A DNA stretch of 64,000 nucleotides from Aliiroseovarius sediminilitoris (lineage in GTDB: Bacteria; Pseudomonadota; Alphaproteobacteria; Rhodobacterales; Rhodobacteraceae), in NCBI RefSeq assembly GCF_900109955.1, contig NZ_FOJB01000001.1, positions 1-64,000 on the forward strand, written 5' to 3'. The translations under genes and the position numbers were made by a program. Below are positions 1-8,915 of this stretch, in pieces. Under the pieces are notes generated by a model that saw only the letters and a program-made list of their open reading frames with translations, was not told where the DNA came from and did no database searches. The first letter of the stretch is position 1, and the number at the start of each line of letters is the position of its first letter.

Positions 1-39
1 CAGTCCAGCGACCCAACCGCGCCTCAGCGCCGCCGGTGA
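1..39 (+). CDS. Possible C-terminus of a gene entering from the left
   Basis: Frame 1 is open from the first base and ends at a TGA at 37-39, giving a short Arg-rich tail (ending APQRRR). A terminator-like hairpin follows directly, which fits the end of a real gene. Only twelve codons are visible, so the product cannot be named and the reading frame itself is uncertain. Confidence 0.25.
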   Translation, partial: QSSDPTAPQRRR

Positions 40-84
40 AGGGGGTTCTAGGCCCAACGCAAAAGAGTCGCAACCCCTTTTTTG
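39..84 (+). terminator. Probable intrinsic terminator at the left edge
   Basis: An arm reading AAGGGGGTT (39-47) pairs with AACCCCTT (72-79), with one bulged G and a long loop, and is followed by a run of six T (78-83). The shape fits transcription stopping after the gene that leaves at base 39. The long loop makes it weaker than the other terminators in this window. Confidence 0.45.
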
Positions 85-336
85 AGAAAAACGCATCTTT
101 TTGTATTTTTCTGATTTTCGGTGTGTTTTTAACGTGTTGGCGTAATTTTCAACATCAGTGCCAGCTTCAGAATTTAAGATTATTACTCGATCGGAATCAA
201 TCCTTCCTATTGCCCTATTTCACCTTCAATTCCGACGCTGAATCTGAATGTCGCTCAAGACTACCGAGACTTTTCTTGCGCATCCGATCCGGATGATTGA
301 ACAGTTGCACCCAAATAACACCAAAAGAGGCCCAAA
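85..336. other. AT-rich non-coding stretch before the methyltransferase
   Basis: This stretch is clearly richer in A and T than the rest of the window. An 86-codon open frame crosses it (36-296) but has no ribosome binding site, overlaps the terminator-like hairpin and has no recognisable domain, so it is not called. The stretch probably holds the promoter of the gene at 337. A purine-rich ribosome binding site (AAAAGAGG) lies at 323-330. Confidence 0.4.
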
Positions 337-1086
337 TTGTCAGACACCACTCAAGTCACCCTCGCCGACATTGCTGCAATTGCTAAGACCGCTGAAACGC
401 GGATAGATCTCACAACACGACTGATCGAATTGCTTGATCTACCGACGATCCTTGAGCTTGGAGTATGGCATGGTGAATTCGCGAAAGATATTCTTGAGCG
501 GAATCCCTCTATAAAGACCTATTATATGCTTGATCCGTGGCGCACGCTTGATAACTGGAACAAGCCCTTCAACATAAGCGCACCGGAGTTCGAGGAAGCA
601 TATGAAACCTCACTTAAGAACACCAATTTCGCCGCACAGAAGCGTGTCATACTTCGGGGAACGACATTGGAAATGATAGACCAGATCAATGATGAATCGC
701 TTGATCTGATCTATATCGACGGGGATCATACACTCAGGGGTATCTGCATCGATTTGATCTCAGTTTGGCCCAAACTGAAACCCGGAGGAATAATTGTAGG
801 TGATGATTTCTCTCCGACGATTTGGCAACATAGCAGCGAGTACGAGCCAACTTTTGTGTATCCCTTTGCGCAGTACTTCGCAGAAGCGCAGAATGCACCA
901 ATGGTTGCGGCACATCGGGCACAGTTTATTATGATCAAACCCAATGGCCAAAATCATGGTCATCGATTTTTGGATGTCACAGGAATGTATCACACGCCGA
1001 ATGTGCTGGATCAGATAGAGAAGAAGCCCACAACGGTGAAACCATCCAAGATAAGCGCGCTTCTAACGAAGTTTGGGCTACGCTGA
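337..1086 (+). CDS. Class I SAM-dependent methyltransferase (Methyltransf_24-like)
   Basis: Predicted 249-residue cytoplasmic methyltransferase that would transfer a methyl group from S-adenosylmethionine to an unknown acceptor. The SAM-binding motif I (ILELGVWHGEF, residues 38-48) is followed by the acidic strand-2 end (MLDPW, about 64-68) and the IYIDGDHT motif near 126-133, typical of the Methyltransf_24 group often found among sugar or glycan O-methyltransferases. The start is TTG at 337, chosen for the AAAAGAGG site six bases upstream. Its third codon positions are much more AT-rich than those of its neighbours, which suggests recent acquisition. It stands alone and ends two bases before the convergent msrQ. 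The substrate is unknown; a role on a surface polysaccharide is only a guess. Confidence 0.75.
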   Translation: MSDTTQVTLADIAAIAKTAETRIDLTTRLIELLDLPTILELGVWHGEFAKDILERNPSIKTYYMLDPWRTLDNWNKPFNISAPEFEEAYETSLKNTNFAAQKRVILRGTTLEMIDQINDESLDLIYIDGDHTLRGICIDLISVWPKLKPGGIIVGDDFSPTIWQHSSEYEPTFVYPFAQYFAEAQNAPMVAAHRAQFIMIKPNGQNHGHRFLDVTGMYHTPNVLDQIEKKPTTVKPSKISALLTKFGLR

Positions 1087-1088
1087 CT

Positions 1089-1721
1089 TTAAGTTGGAAG
1101 GGGCTGCTTTGGTTTCTGGACCCGGGCACGTGTCAAAACCTGCCAGACCCGCCAACCCAACAGCGTGACAATAACTGCCATATACATTAGCGCATCAGCT
1201 TCCCATGTCTTACCGACCATGATGAAGTGCACGCCGCCCAGCAGAACCGTGGGATAGACCAACCGGTGCAGCTTGCGCCATTTCGGGCCGAGCTTGCGCA
1301 CCGACCAGTTGTTTGACGTGATCGCAAGCGGTGTCATCAACAGGAATGCCCCCATCCCAACAGTGATATACGGCCGTTTTACAATATCTTTCCAGATCTC
1401 GGACAGAATCTGAACATCCAGCACCAACCACACAAGAAGATGGACTGACACGAAATAGAAGGTCAGAACGCCGATTGCGCGCCTGAAACGGATCAGGTTG
1501 ATGCCAGCAACGGCGCGTAACGGTGTCACGAGCAACCCAAGGATCAGGGCTTTCAGCGCCAGCCGGCCCAGCTCTTGCTCAAGTGCTTTGACAGGCTCTG
1601 GTCCCATACTGCCTGTTGCCGCAAGATACAACAGCCAGGCCGGCCAAAGAGCACCTGCAACATAAAGCACCCAAACCGGCACCTTCCGCGACGCGGTGTT
1701 GATCCGGTCAACCATGGTCAT
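1089..1721 (-). CDS. msrQ: MsrQ, haem-binding membrane subunit of the MsrPQ system
   Basis: Inner-membrane b-type cytochrome that passes electrons from the respiratory chain or a flavin donor to the periplasmic reductase MsrP. The 210-residue protein has the ferric-reductase-like transmembrane fold, with about six hydrophobic segments and the conserved histidines expected to hold haem (in SVHLLVW, and in KLHRLVY and GGVHFIM). Length is normal for the family. Its start overlaps the msrP stop by one base, so the two are translationally coupled in the order msrP-msrQ. MsrPQ repairs methionine sulfoxide in envelope proteins after hypochlorite or other oxidative stress. Confidence 0.93.
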   Translation of the reverse strand: MTMVDRINTASRKVPVWVLYVAGALWPAWLLYLAATGSMGPEPVKALEQELGRLALKALILGLLVTPLRAVAGINLIRFRRAIGVLTFYFVSVHLLVWLVLDVQILSEIWKDIVKRPYITVGMGAFLLMTPLAITSNNWSVRKLGPKWRKLHRLVYPTVLLGGVHFIMVGKTWEADALMYMAVIVTLLGWRVWQVLTRARVQKPKQPLPT

Positions 1722-2629
1722 CAGTGGTTCACCACCAAGTCCATGCCATCATACAGGCTGGCGACCTCTTCTTGGTATCCGTTGAACTTCAACGTCTCCT
1801 GCCGCTTGGCAAACAGACCACCCCCAATCGGTTTCTCGTAAGCTTGCGACCAACGCGGGTGGCTGACCTCGGGGTTCACATTGGAATAGAAACCATACTC
1901 ATTCGGTTGCAACATATTCCAAGTGGTTTGCGGCTCTTTATCTGTCAGAGTCACGCGCACGATCGACTTGATCGACTTGTAGCCGTATTTCCACGGCACC
2001 ACGAGGCGCAAGGGCGCACCATTCTGCTTCGGCATCGGTTCATCATAGATGCCGGTGGCCATGATCGTCAGCGGGTGCAGTGCTTCGTCCAGCCGCAGAC
2101 CTTCACGATAGGGCCATTCCAGACTGACGGTTTTCTGCCCGGGCATTTCTTCGGGTCGGAACAGGGTTTCGAAGGCAACGTATTTCGCTGATCCTTGGAC
2201 CCCGGCCAGATCCAGCAACTGGTTCAATTCGAACCCAACCCAAGGCACAACCATCGACCAGGTTTCAACGCAACGGAACCGATAGATGCGCTCTTCCAAC
2301 GTGACCTTCTTCAGGATATCCTCAAGCCCATAGGTACCGGGTCGATCCACCATCCCGCCAATCTCGACGGACCATGGATCAATGGTCAGCTGGCTTGCGT
2401 ATTTGACCGGGTCGGTCTTACCAGTGCCAAATTCATAAAAGTTGTTGTAGGAAGAGATGTCTTCCAAGGTGTTGGGCTCAAGATCGACCGAGTATTTCGA
2501 TGCGCCCAGCACCGGACCAAGCGCCAGCCCGGCAGCCAGCCCGGCGGCACCGCCCATCAACTGGCGTCGGTTCATATACGCCGCGCGCGGCGTTACGTCG
2601 GAATATTTCAGTTTACTCATATAAGCCAT
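1721..2629 (-). CDS. msrP: MsrP, periplasmic molybdopterin methionine sulfoxide reductase
   Basis: Catalytic subunit of MsrPQ, a molybdopterin enzyme that reduces free and protein-bound methionine sulfoxide in the periplasm. The N-terminus carries a twin-arginine signal (NRRQLMGG followed by an Ala/Gly/Leu stretch), so it is exported folded. The molybdenum-binding cysteine lies in FRCVETWSM, near residue 120, within a sulfite-oxidase-type fold. I chose the ATG at 2629 because GAGG lies eight bases upstream; an in-frame GTG at 2638 and an ATG at 2620 are alternatives. The 302-residue length is normal. First gene of the msrPQ pair. Confidence 0.93.
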   Translation of the reverse strand: MAYMSKLKYSDVTPRAAYMNRRQLMGGAAGLAAGLALGPVLGASKYSVDLEPNTLEDISSYNNFYEFGTGKTDPVKYASQLTIDPWSVEIGGMVDRPGTYGLEDILKKVTLEERIYRFRCVETWSMVVPWVGFELNQLLDLAGVQGSAKYVAFETLFRPEEMPGQKTVSLEWPYREGLRLDEALHPLTIMATGIYDEPMPKQNGAPLRLVVPWKYGYKSIKSIVRVTLTDKEPQTTWNMLQPNEYGFYSNVNPEVSHPRWSQAYEKPIGGGLFAKRQETLKFNGYQEEVASLYDGMDLVVNH

Positions 2630-2731
2630 TTGGCACACCTCTCATGCTCGTCTACCTTTGACCTAAGACAGCACGCGCGAAAATCCAAAGCACAATGACT
2701 CACGTCCGCGCCAGAGGATTGTAACAATCCA

Positions 2732-3451
2732 TCAATCAAGAGGGGGGAAGGCAGGATAGATGTGGTTCATTTGAACCGAACGACCGTTCTGCTGCACCAG
2801 ACGAACATGATGGCGGCCCATCTGGCGTGGCTGGCTTACGCCAACGGAATGAGCGATGGTTTCCACTTCTTGGATGATGCCCATGCCTTCGGCATCCCGC
2901 ACCCCGTATTTCGCAGTGCCGATCTGAAAGACAATGTCGCTACACCCCTTCAGGTCATAGTGAGACAAGGCACCGAAACTCATACCTGACAGATTGAAAA
3001 TGGATTTCGCGCTATAAGTGTGTCGGGCGGTTGGACCGATCAAAAACGGTTCGGTCTGGGAGTGCTGATCGCTGAGAGGCGGGAATGCGCCATTCACAAA
3101 GATGGGGGTGCCAGTAACACCCAGATTCCGGGTCGACCCGAAGGCACCGTGTTGCCCAGCCCCGACGCCGAACGCTTGACCCAATCCCGTTGGGCGCGGT
3201 TGAATGGCAGTTCTTTGCGGTCCATCGCAAAGAAATACTGCCGGAAAAACTCGCCCGGATTGGTGAACAGCGCCCGAAACCGGCTGACCATCGGCTCGTT
3301 GCGGCGCACTGGGTCATGGGTTTGCAACCGGTCGATGGCATAAAGCACAACCAGCACCAGAAACCCGATGCCAATCATAAAGAACAACGCCTGCGCTAAC
3401 AGTTCCACCGCCCAGAACTTGGCCAGAAGATGGCCAGAACATGGATTGCAT
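2732..3451 (-). pseudogene. Remnant of an FMN-binding glutamate-synthase-like gene
   Basis: Reading on the minus strand, an N-terminal membrane segment and its following region (YAIDRLQTHDPVRRN, FFRQYFFAMDRKELPFNRAQ, GLGNTV) match the start of the FMN-binding glutamate synthase family. The text then continues in another frame (AFGSTRNLGVTGTPIFVNG, KSIFNLSGMSFGALS). The shift falls near 3145, where one base appears to be missing (expected GTGGCCTTC, seen GTGCCTTC). After GALS the barrel is almost wholly gone: a short piece (CSDIVFQIGTAKYGVRD) runs straight into the family's C-terminal end (IAHSVGVSQPRQMGRHHVR). The likely original start, ATG at 3451 with GAGAGG upstream, is also out of frame with the membrane segment. 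About two thirds of the normal length of roughly 500 residues is missing, so no enzyme can be made. Confidence 0.85.
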
Positions 3452-3841
3452 CTAAACCTCTCCGTGATGCAGATCGAGTCTAGCGCCATGTGCCTGAACG
3501 GAAAGACTGCGACTCTATCTGGACGAAGTAGCGTGATTCGGGGTGAAGACGGAATCACCTTCGCCCACGCCACCGACAAGCACAAAACTTCGCATGATCG
3601 CGAAATGCGATTTCTCGGCTGCGAATCGCCTAAAACCTCCCTTTGGATAGGAGCCGTTTTGCCGGGTTCCGACCCTTTGACCCGCCCCTGCGGAACTTCG
3701 CCTGTAGGTGGAGGTCAATCTCGCAGGTTAGCGCCTAAACAGAGCATCGCTGCGCATTTCAGATGAACCCTACCATCGGGCGTGATTTCTATCTCTCTGC
3801 ACCCGACGTTGGGTGCGATCAATAAACTTGGAGTATATCGC
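3452..3841. other. Gene-free stretch between the pseudogene and the EF-hand gene
   Basis: About 390 bases with no frame that looks like a protein on either strand; short open frames here have no ribosome binding site and no domain. The only structure noted is the near-perfect 18-bp inverted repeat at 3799-3816. The rest is probably decayed upstream sequence of the pseudogene plus the promoter of the EF-hand gene. Confidence 0.5.
3799..3816. promoter_or_regulatory. Inverted repeat upstream of the EF-hand gene
   Basis: GCACCC and GGGTGC flank a six-base centre (GACGTT); the whole reads as a palindrome with one mismatched pair. It lies 25 bases before the EF-hand start codon, between the presumed promoter and the ribosome binding site, so it could be an operator or an mRNA hairpin. 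No regulator can be named. Confidence 0.4.
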
Positions 3842-4081
3842 ATGAAAACCACATCTCTTGCCGCCGCTCTTCTGATTGCCGGGTCGACTTCAGCTTTTGC
3901 CAACATCGACGCTTTGGATGCAAACGAGGACGGGCAGGTCACGATGGAAGAACTGGTCGCAGTTTATCCTGACGTGACCGCCGAGGACTTCTCGACGGCC
4001 GACGCGGACGCAAGCGGCACTCTGGACGCTGACGAACTTGCAGCAGCCCAGGAAGCTGGCTCGATCCCAAGCGAGATGTAA
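3842..4081 (+). CDS. Small secreted EF-hand calcium-binding protein
   Basis: A 79-residue protein with an N-terminal signal peptide (MKTTSLAAALLIAGSTSAFA), so probably periplasmic or secreted. The mature part holds two EF-hand calcium loops, DANEDGQVTMEE and DADASGTLDADE, with acidic or oxygen-bearing residues at positions 1, 3, 5 and 12 as the family requires. The ATG at 3842 is chosen over an upstream in-frame ATG because GGAG lies at a suitable distance and it exposes a clean signal peptide. It is a single-gene unit closed by a strong terminator. Small calcium-binding proteins of this kind are common in roseobacters; the partner or process is unknown. Confidence 0.85.
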   Translation: MKTTSLAAALLIAGSTSAFANIDALDANEDGQVTMEELVAVYPDVTAEDFSTADADASGTLDADELAAAQEAGSIPSEM

Positions 4082-4110
4082 GGGCTCTCTGCCTCTTCCC
4101 CACTCACGGC

Positions 4111-4152
4111 AAAGCCCCGTCGGTTCTCACCGGCGGGGCTTTCATTTGTTTT
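4111..4152 (+). terminator. Intrinsic terminator of the EF-hand gene
   Basis: A 13-bp stem (4111-4123 with 4130-4142, one G-U pair) closes a six-base loop and is followed by a T-rich tail on the plus strand. It also lies just beyond the convergent clpB stop, but lacks a good T run in that direction. Confidence 0.85.
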
Positions 4153-4163
4153 AACGGACGGGA

Positions 4164-6779
4164 TTAGTGAACGACCGCGTCTTCCGGCGGATGTTGGTTC
4201 GAGCTTGCAACTCGATCCCCGATTATCAGGCCATCCACCCCGGCAGAAACCGGGATCGTGTCACCATCCATCACATCCCCGGCCAGGATCATTTCCGCCA
4301 ACTGGTCCTGAAGCGCACGTTGAATAACGCGCTTCAAAGGGCGGGCGCCAAACACCGGGTCGTAGCCTTCATCGGCCAGCCATTTGCGCGCGCCATCGTC
4401 CAGTTCAAGGGCTATGTTGCGACGGGCCAGACGGCGGGTCAGACGCTCCAACTGGATATCGACGATGCCGCCCATGTCATTCCGGCTAAGCCGATCAAAG
4501 ATGATCGTTTCATCCAGACGGTTCAGGAATTCGGGGCGGAAGTGGGCCCGCACCGCATCCATCACGTCACGCTTGGCATCTGACGCATCCGCTCCATCGG
4601 GAAGCTGGCTCAGCGCCTGCGCCCCAAGGTTCGAGGTCAGAACGATCAGTGTCTGCTTGAAATCCACGGTGCGCCCCTGACCATCGGTCAGAACACCATC
4701 ATCCAGAACCTGCAACAGCACGTTGAACACATCGGGGTGCGCCTTTTCGACTTCGTCAAACAGCACCACTTGATAGGGCCGACGTCGCACCGCTTCGGTC
4801 AGCACCCCACCTTCGTCATAGCCGACATAGCCCGGAGGCGCGCCGATCAGACGGGCGACGGAATGCTTCTCCATGAACTCGGACATGTCCACACGAACCA
4901 TCGCGTTGTCGTCGTCAAAGAGGTATTCAGCCACGGCCTTTGTCAGTTCCGTCTTACCGACACCGGTCGGCCCAAGGAACAGGAAAGATCCAAGCGGACG
5001 GTTTTCGTCGTTCAGCCCGGCACGCGCACGGCGCACGGCGTTCGCCACGGCTTTCACGGCCGACGTTTGACCGATCACACGCTTGTGCAGCTCGTCTTCC
5101 ATTCTGAGCAGCTTCTCACGCTCGCCTTCCAGCATTTTTGAGGTTGGGATACCCGTCCAACGCTCGACCACACTCGCGATCTGCTCGGGCCGCACCGCCT
5201 CTTCGACCATCATATCGCTCTCGGCGCTTTCGGTTTCTTCCAACTTCTTCTGAAGGCTTGGAATAACGCCATAGGACAGCTCACCGGCCTTGGCCAGATT
5301 GCCTTCGCGCTTGGCGGAATCCAGTTCTGCACGGGCGCGATCCAACTGCTCTTTCAAGCCGCGCGCACCTTCAAGCTGATCGCGTTCGGCCTGCCATTTG
5401 GCGGTCATCGAGGACGATTTTTCCTGAAGATCCGACAACTCGGCTTCAAGTTTCTCAAGACGGTCTTTCGACGCCTTGTCGTCTTCAAGTTTCAGGGCCT
5501 CGGCTTCGATCTGCATCTGCATGATCTGACGGTCCAGCGCATCAAGTTCTTCGGGTTTCGAATCCACTTCCATCCGCAAACGGCTGGCAGCTTCATCCAC
5601 AAGGTCGATGGCTTTGTCCGGCAAGAACCGGTCGGTGATATAGCGATGGCTCAGCGTCGCGGCCGCGACCAACGCATTATCGGAAATCCGCACACCATGA
5701 TGCAACTCATACTTTTCCTTGATGCCCCGCAGGATCGAGATCGTGTCTTCCACGGTCGGTTCTTCCACCATCACCGGCTGGAACCGACGGGCCAAAGCAG
5801 CATCCTTCTCGACATACTTGCGGTATTCATCCAGCGTGGTGGCCCCGACACAGTGAAGTTCACCGCGCGCCAGCGCAGGCTTGATCAGGTTGGCGGCATC
5901 CATCGCGCCATCCGACTTACCGGCCCCAACCAGCGTGTGCATTTCGTCAATGAACAGGATGATTTCACCAGCCGCGGCAGTCACTTCGCCCAGAACCGCT
6001 TTCATGCGCTCCTCGAACTCGCCACGGTATTTCGCACCGGCAATCAGCGCGCCCATATCCAGAGCGAGCAGTTTCTTGTTGCGCAGGCTTTCCGGCACGT
6101 CGCCATTGATAATGCGCAGGGCCAGCCCCTCGGCAATGGCCGTCTTACCGACACCGGGTTCACCGATCAAAACCGGGTTGTTCTTGGTGCGGCGCGACAG
6201 AACCTGCATGGTGCGACGAATTTCTTCGTCACGACCAATGATCGGGTCAATCTTGCCCTCTTCCGCTGCTTCGGTCAGGTCACGGGCATATTTCGACAAA
6301 GCTTCATAGCTGTCTTCGGCACTGGCACTGTCCGCCGTGCGCCCCTGACGCACCGCATTGATCGCAGCGTTCAGTTTCTTGGCATCAACAGCGCCAGCAT
6401 CCAACGCGTCGCGCGCCTTGGATTTGATCATCGCCAACGCGGTCAACAGCCGTTCGACGGGAACAAAACTGTCCCCGGCCTGCTTGGCCAGTTTCTGCGC
6501 CTCGTCCAGAACGCGGGCGGTGGCGTTGTCCATGTAAACCTGGGCAGCATCACCTGTCACCTTCGACAGCTTGCCGATGGCCTCGTCCACGGCGGCGCGG
6601 ACACGTTCTGGCGACCCACCTGCCTTGCGGATCAGGTTGGCGCTCATCCCTTCTTCATCATCCATCAGGGCTTTCAGCAGATGCTCGGGAACCAGACGTT
6701 GATGGTTTTCGCGCATCGCGATGGTCTGTGCGGCCTGTATGAAACCACGCGACCGTTCGGTGAACTTGTTCAAGTCCAT
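4164..6779 (-). CDS. clpB: ClpB, ATP-dependent disaggregating chaperone
   Basis: Hexameric AAA+ chaperone that threads proteins out of heat-induced aggregates together with DnaK/DnaJ/GrpE. The 871-residue chain has the usual order: Clp N-domain (about 1-145), first ATPase with Walker A GEPGVGKT (206-213) and Walker B LFIDEMH, the long coiled-coil middle domain (roughly 400-530), and second ATPase with Walker A GPTGVGKT (603-610) and LFDEVEKAH. Length and motifs are intact. The ATG at 6779 has AAAGGAG just upstream, and a sigma-32-like promoter lies about 75-100 bases before it. Single-gene unit, divergent from pyrF. Confidence 0.98.
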   Translation of the reverse strand: MDLNKFTERSRGFIQAAQTIAMRENHQRLVPEHLLKALMDDEEGMSANLIRKAGGSPERVRAAVDEAIGKLSKVTGDAAQVYMDNATARVLDEAQKLAKQAGDSFVPVERLLTALAMIKSKARDALDAGAVDAKKLNAAINAVRQGRTADSASAEDSYEALSKYARDLTEAAEEGKIDPIIGRDEEIRRTMQVLSRRTKNNPVLIGEPGVGKTAIAEGLALRIINGDVPESLRNKKLLALDMGALIAGAKYRGEFEERMKAVLGEVTAAAGEIILFIDEMHTLVGAGKSDGAMDAANLIKPALARGELHCVGATTLDEYRKYVEKDAALARRFQPVMVEEPTVEDTISILRGIKEKYELHHGVRISDNALVAAATLSHRYITDRFLPDKAIDLVDEAASRLRMEVDSKPEELDALDRQIMQMQIEAEALKLEDDKASKDRLEKLEAELSDLQEKSSSMTAKWQAERDQLEGARGLKEQLDRARAELDSAKREGNLAKAGELSYGVIPSLQKKLEETESAESDMMVEEAVRPEQIASVVERWTGIPTSKMLEGEREKLLRMEDELHKRVIGQTSAVKAVANAVRRARAGLNDENRPLGSFLFLGPTGVGKTELTKAVAEYLFDDDNAMVRVDMSEFMEKHSVARLIGAPPGYVGYDEGGVLTEAVRRRPYQVVLFDEVEKAHPDVFNVLLQVLDDGVLTDGQGRTVDFKQTLIVLTSNLGAQALSQLPDGADASDAKRDVMDAVRAHFRPEFLNRLDETIIFDRLSRNDMGGIVDIQLERLTRRLARRNIALELDDGARKWLADEGYDPVFGARPLKRVIQRALQDQLAEMILAGDVMDGDTIPVSAGVDGLIIGDRVASSNQHPPEDAVVH

Positions 6780-6851
6780 ATCACTCTCCTTTTAAAGCGC
6801 CCGCAGTTGGAATGCCCACCGTTGCAGCACATCCCTTCGGGCCTCGCAATA

Positions 6852-6880
6852 AAGATGGGAACGGGTCGGAAAAATGCAAG
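6852..6880 (-). promoter_or_regulatory. Heat-shock (RpoH-type) promoter of clpB
   Basis: On the minus strand CTTG (6877-6880) is followed after 17 bases by CCCATCTT (6852-6859). This matches the known RpoH pattern of a CTTG box and a CCCATNT-like -10 box. It lies upstream of clpB, a classic RpoH target, which supports the call. Confidence 0.75.
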
Positions 6881-7010
6881 ACGACGGATGGGTCGATTGA
6901 CCCGAAACTGATCATTTTTCAGCCCGTCGCATCGTCATCCAAACAACGATCAATTGCCATTGTCGTTGGCGGCAGTTAGGACGGGCCAACTGCGCAAAAA
7001 GGAACTTTCC

Positions 7011-7730
7011 ATGTCTGATGACCGCCTGATCTTTGCCCTTGATGTCCCCAATGCGCTGGAAGGCCTGCAACTCGCCGAGTCACTGGGCGACGTCGTGAGT
7101 TTTTACAAAATCGGGCTGGGTATGCTGACGGGCGGCGGGTTGGCGCTGGCCAACGAGCTGAAAAGCGAACAGGGCAAAAAGATCTTTCTGGATATGAAGC
7201 TGTTTGACATCGGCAACACTGTCGAAGCTGCCGTGCGCGGGCTGTCGCAGTTCGATCTGGATTTCCTGACCGTGCATGGCGATCCCAACGTGGTGCGCGC
7301 CGCACAGGAGGGCAAGGGCGGCAGTGACATGAAGATCCTTGCCGTGACCATCCTGACATCGCTGGATCGCGACGATCTGGATGCTGCGCTGATCAAGCCC
7401 GGCAACATTCGGGATCTGGTTCTGGAACGTGCCGCCCGCGCGTTGGACGCCGGTGCGGATGGCGTCATCGCGTCACCACGAGAGGCCAGGTTGATCCGCG
7501 CCCTGCCCGAGGCAGACGGCAAACTGATCGTCACCCCGGGCGTGCGCCCGGCTGGCGCTGAGCTGGGTGATCAAAAGCGGATTGCCACCCCGGCGCAGGC
7601 CATCGCCGATGGTGTTGACCATATCGTGGTTGGCCGCCCCATACGGAACGCCAAAGACCCGAAAGCAGCGGTCGAAGCAATCATTGCCGAATTGAACTCA
7701 CCTCAGGCCCGGCAAGCCAACCAAAGCTAG
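7011..7730 (+). CDS. pyrF: Orotidine 5'-phosphate decarboxylase
   Basis: Last enzyme of de novo pyrimidine synthesis, converting OMP to UMP in the cytoplasm. The 239-residue chain begins with the conserved strand IFALDVP and carries the catalytic Lys/Asp cluster in FLDMKLFDIGNTV; the phosphate-binding end is TPGVRP followed by VVGRPI. The start is ATG 7011, after AAAAAGGAA; an in-frame ATG at 6954 would add nineteen residues foreign to the family. Divergent from clpB and followed by an independent gene, so probably monocistronic. Confidence 0.97.
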   Translation: MSDDRLIFALDVPNALEGLQLAESLGDVVSFYKIGLGMLTGGGLALANELKSEQGKKIFLDMKLFDIGNTVEAAVRGLSQFDLDFLTVHGDPNVVRAAQEGKGGSDMKILAVTILTSLDRDDLDAALIKPGNIRDLVLERAARALDAGADGVIASPREARLIRALPEADGKLIVTPGVRPAGAELGDQKRIATPAQAIADGVDHIVVGRPIRNAKDPKAAVEAIIAELNSPQARQANQS

Positions 7731-7898
7731 ATCGCCCTCTCCGGTCAGCCCGGTCACGCATCGCTCGTACAATCGTGAGCCAATGACAGGACATGCCGCC
7801 TTGCGCGGTGCAAACAAAGTTTCGAACATTGGGCCTGATGTGCTTTGCTGCGGCACACATAACAATTGACGCCGGCGACAGCTACTCCGAGGTGCCCC

Positions 7899-8639
7899 AT
7901 GCCTGACACACGCCCCAACCCCGACATGTCCACCGTGTTGCGACTTCGGCGTGCGATCGGGGCGATAGGGCTGACGCTGCCGTTTGTGTTGCTTGCCAAT
8001 GTCTATCTGTTCAACGTGCCAATGCAGCGCTCGATCTCGGCCTTCTTCTTCACCGAACTGCGCGAAGTGTTCGTGTCGGCGTCAGCCGGTGTCGGGTTGT
8101 TTCTGGTCGCCTATGAGGGGTATTCACGCAGGCCGAACGAAGTGTTGACCGACCGCATGGTCTCCAGCATTTCAGGCGTCGCGGTGTTCACAACGGCGTT
8201 CATCCCGACGCTTTGCTATCGCGAAAATTGCTATCAACCGTTGGCGCTGTTTGATCGGCTCATCCCACCATCAATGGACCAGTTGCAGCAGAATGTCCAT
8301 TTTTCGGCAGCAGGCATTTTCCTGATCTTCATGGGCATCACATCCATCCGGCTGTTCACCCGCTGCTCGGTGGAAAATCTTGGTCGGCACAAGAAACGAC
8401 GCAATCAATGCTATCGCTTCTTTGGCTGGACGATCATTGCGATGGTGATCCTGATCGGCGTGGTCAAGATCTTCCTGCCCGAGCAGGGAAGAATTTGGGA
8501 CGCCGCATGGTCATTCACCTTCTGGGCAGAAAGCGTCGCCTTGTGGTCACTTGGTCTAAGCTGGCTGTTGAAGGGCGGCACGATGGCGGAACAGATACCT
8601 TTCCTGTTCGACGCCGAGGCCGCCAGCCCCGGCACCTGA
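7899..8639 (+). CDS. Polytopic membrane protein of unknown function
   Basis: A 246-residue protein with about six hydrophobic segments (near residues 20-40, 55-75, 95-115, 140-160, 185-205 and 220-238), so an inner-membrane protein. No catalytic or transport motif is recognised. A pair of cysteines (CYRENCYQ) lies between segments 3 and 4 and could form a disulfide if that loop is periplasmic. The last segment contains WAESVALWSLGLSWL. The ATG at 7899 follows GAGGTG directly; an upstream ATG at 7866 is less likely. Monocistronic, ending three bases from the convergent nfeD-family stop. Confidence 0.7.
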   Translation: MPDTRPNPDMSTVLRLRRAIGAIGLTLPFVLLANVYLFNVPMQRSISAFFFTELREVFVSASAGVGLFLVAYEGYSRRPNEVLTDRMVSSISGVAVFTTAFIPTLCYRENCYQPLALFDRLIPPSMDQLQQNVHFSAAGIFLIFMGITSIRLFTRCSVENLGRHKKRRNQCYRFFGWTIIAMVILIGVVKIFLPEQGRIWDAAWSFTFWAESVALWSLGLSWLLKGGTMAEQIPFLFDAEAASPGT

Positions 8640-8642
8640 CAA

Positions 8643-8915
8643 TCATAACTCGTTGATGTCGATGTCGATGCGTTTCGATTGCCCTTTGCGCACGCCAACA
8701 ACCCGGCGCAAAACCAGCCATGTTGCCAGCGAAATGGCTGCGAACAGAACCAGCATCCACGGCAGGCCGGGTGCTATTCCAAAAAACAGCAAAAACCCTA
8801 CAACGGCAGCGCCAACCGCGAATCCAAGGAAGATGAAACCAGGGGCCAGCATTTCAAGAATACCCAGGGCAATTGCCACAGCGACCCAGACCCACCATGT
8901 CGCCCAAAACATCAT
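8643..8915 (-). CDS. NfeD-family membrane protein (short form)
   Basis: A 90-residue protein with two or three membrane segments in its first 70 residues and a short polar end, as in the short NfeD/YbbK-type proteins that partner stomatin-like proteins. The known OB-fold domain of longer NfeD proteins is not visible. Its start overlaps the stop of the upstream SPFH gene by four bases (ATGA), so the two are co-translated, and this pairing is the main support for its role. It probably anchors or organises the stomatin-like oligomer in the membrane. Confidence 0.85.
   Translation of the reverse strand: MMFWATWWVWVAVAIALGILEMLAPGFIFLGFAVGAAVVGFLLFFGIAPGLPWMLVLFAAISLATWLVLRRVVGVRKGQSKRIDIDINEL

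Noticed and set aside
36-296. 86-codon frame at the left edge
   Set aside because: It overlaps a terminator-like hairpin, has no ribosome binding site and gives a low-complexity peptide.
3515-3718. 67-codon minus-strand frame before the EF-hand gene
   Set aside because: No ribosome binding site, no domain, and it lies in decayed sequence upstream of the pseudogene.
5646-6911. 421-codon open frame on the plus strand opposite clpB
   Set aside because: It is antisense to a fully convincing ClpB, has no family resemblance, and extends through the clpB promoter. Such frames are common in GC-rich DNA.
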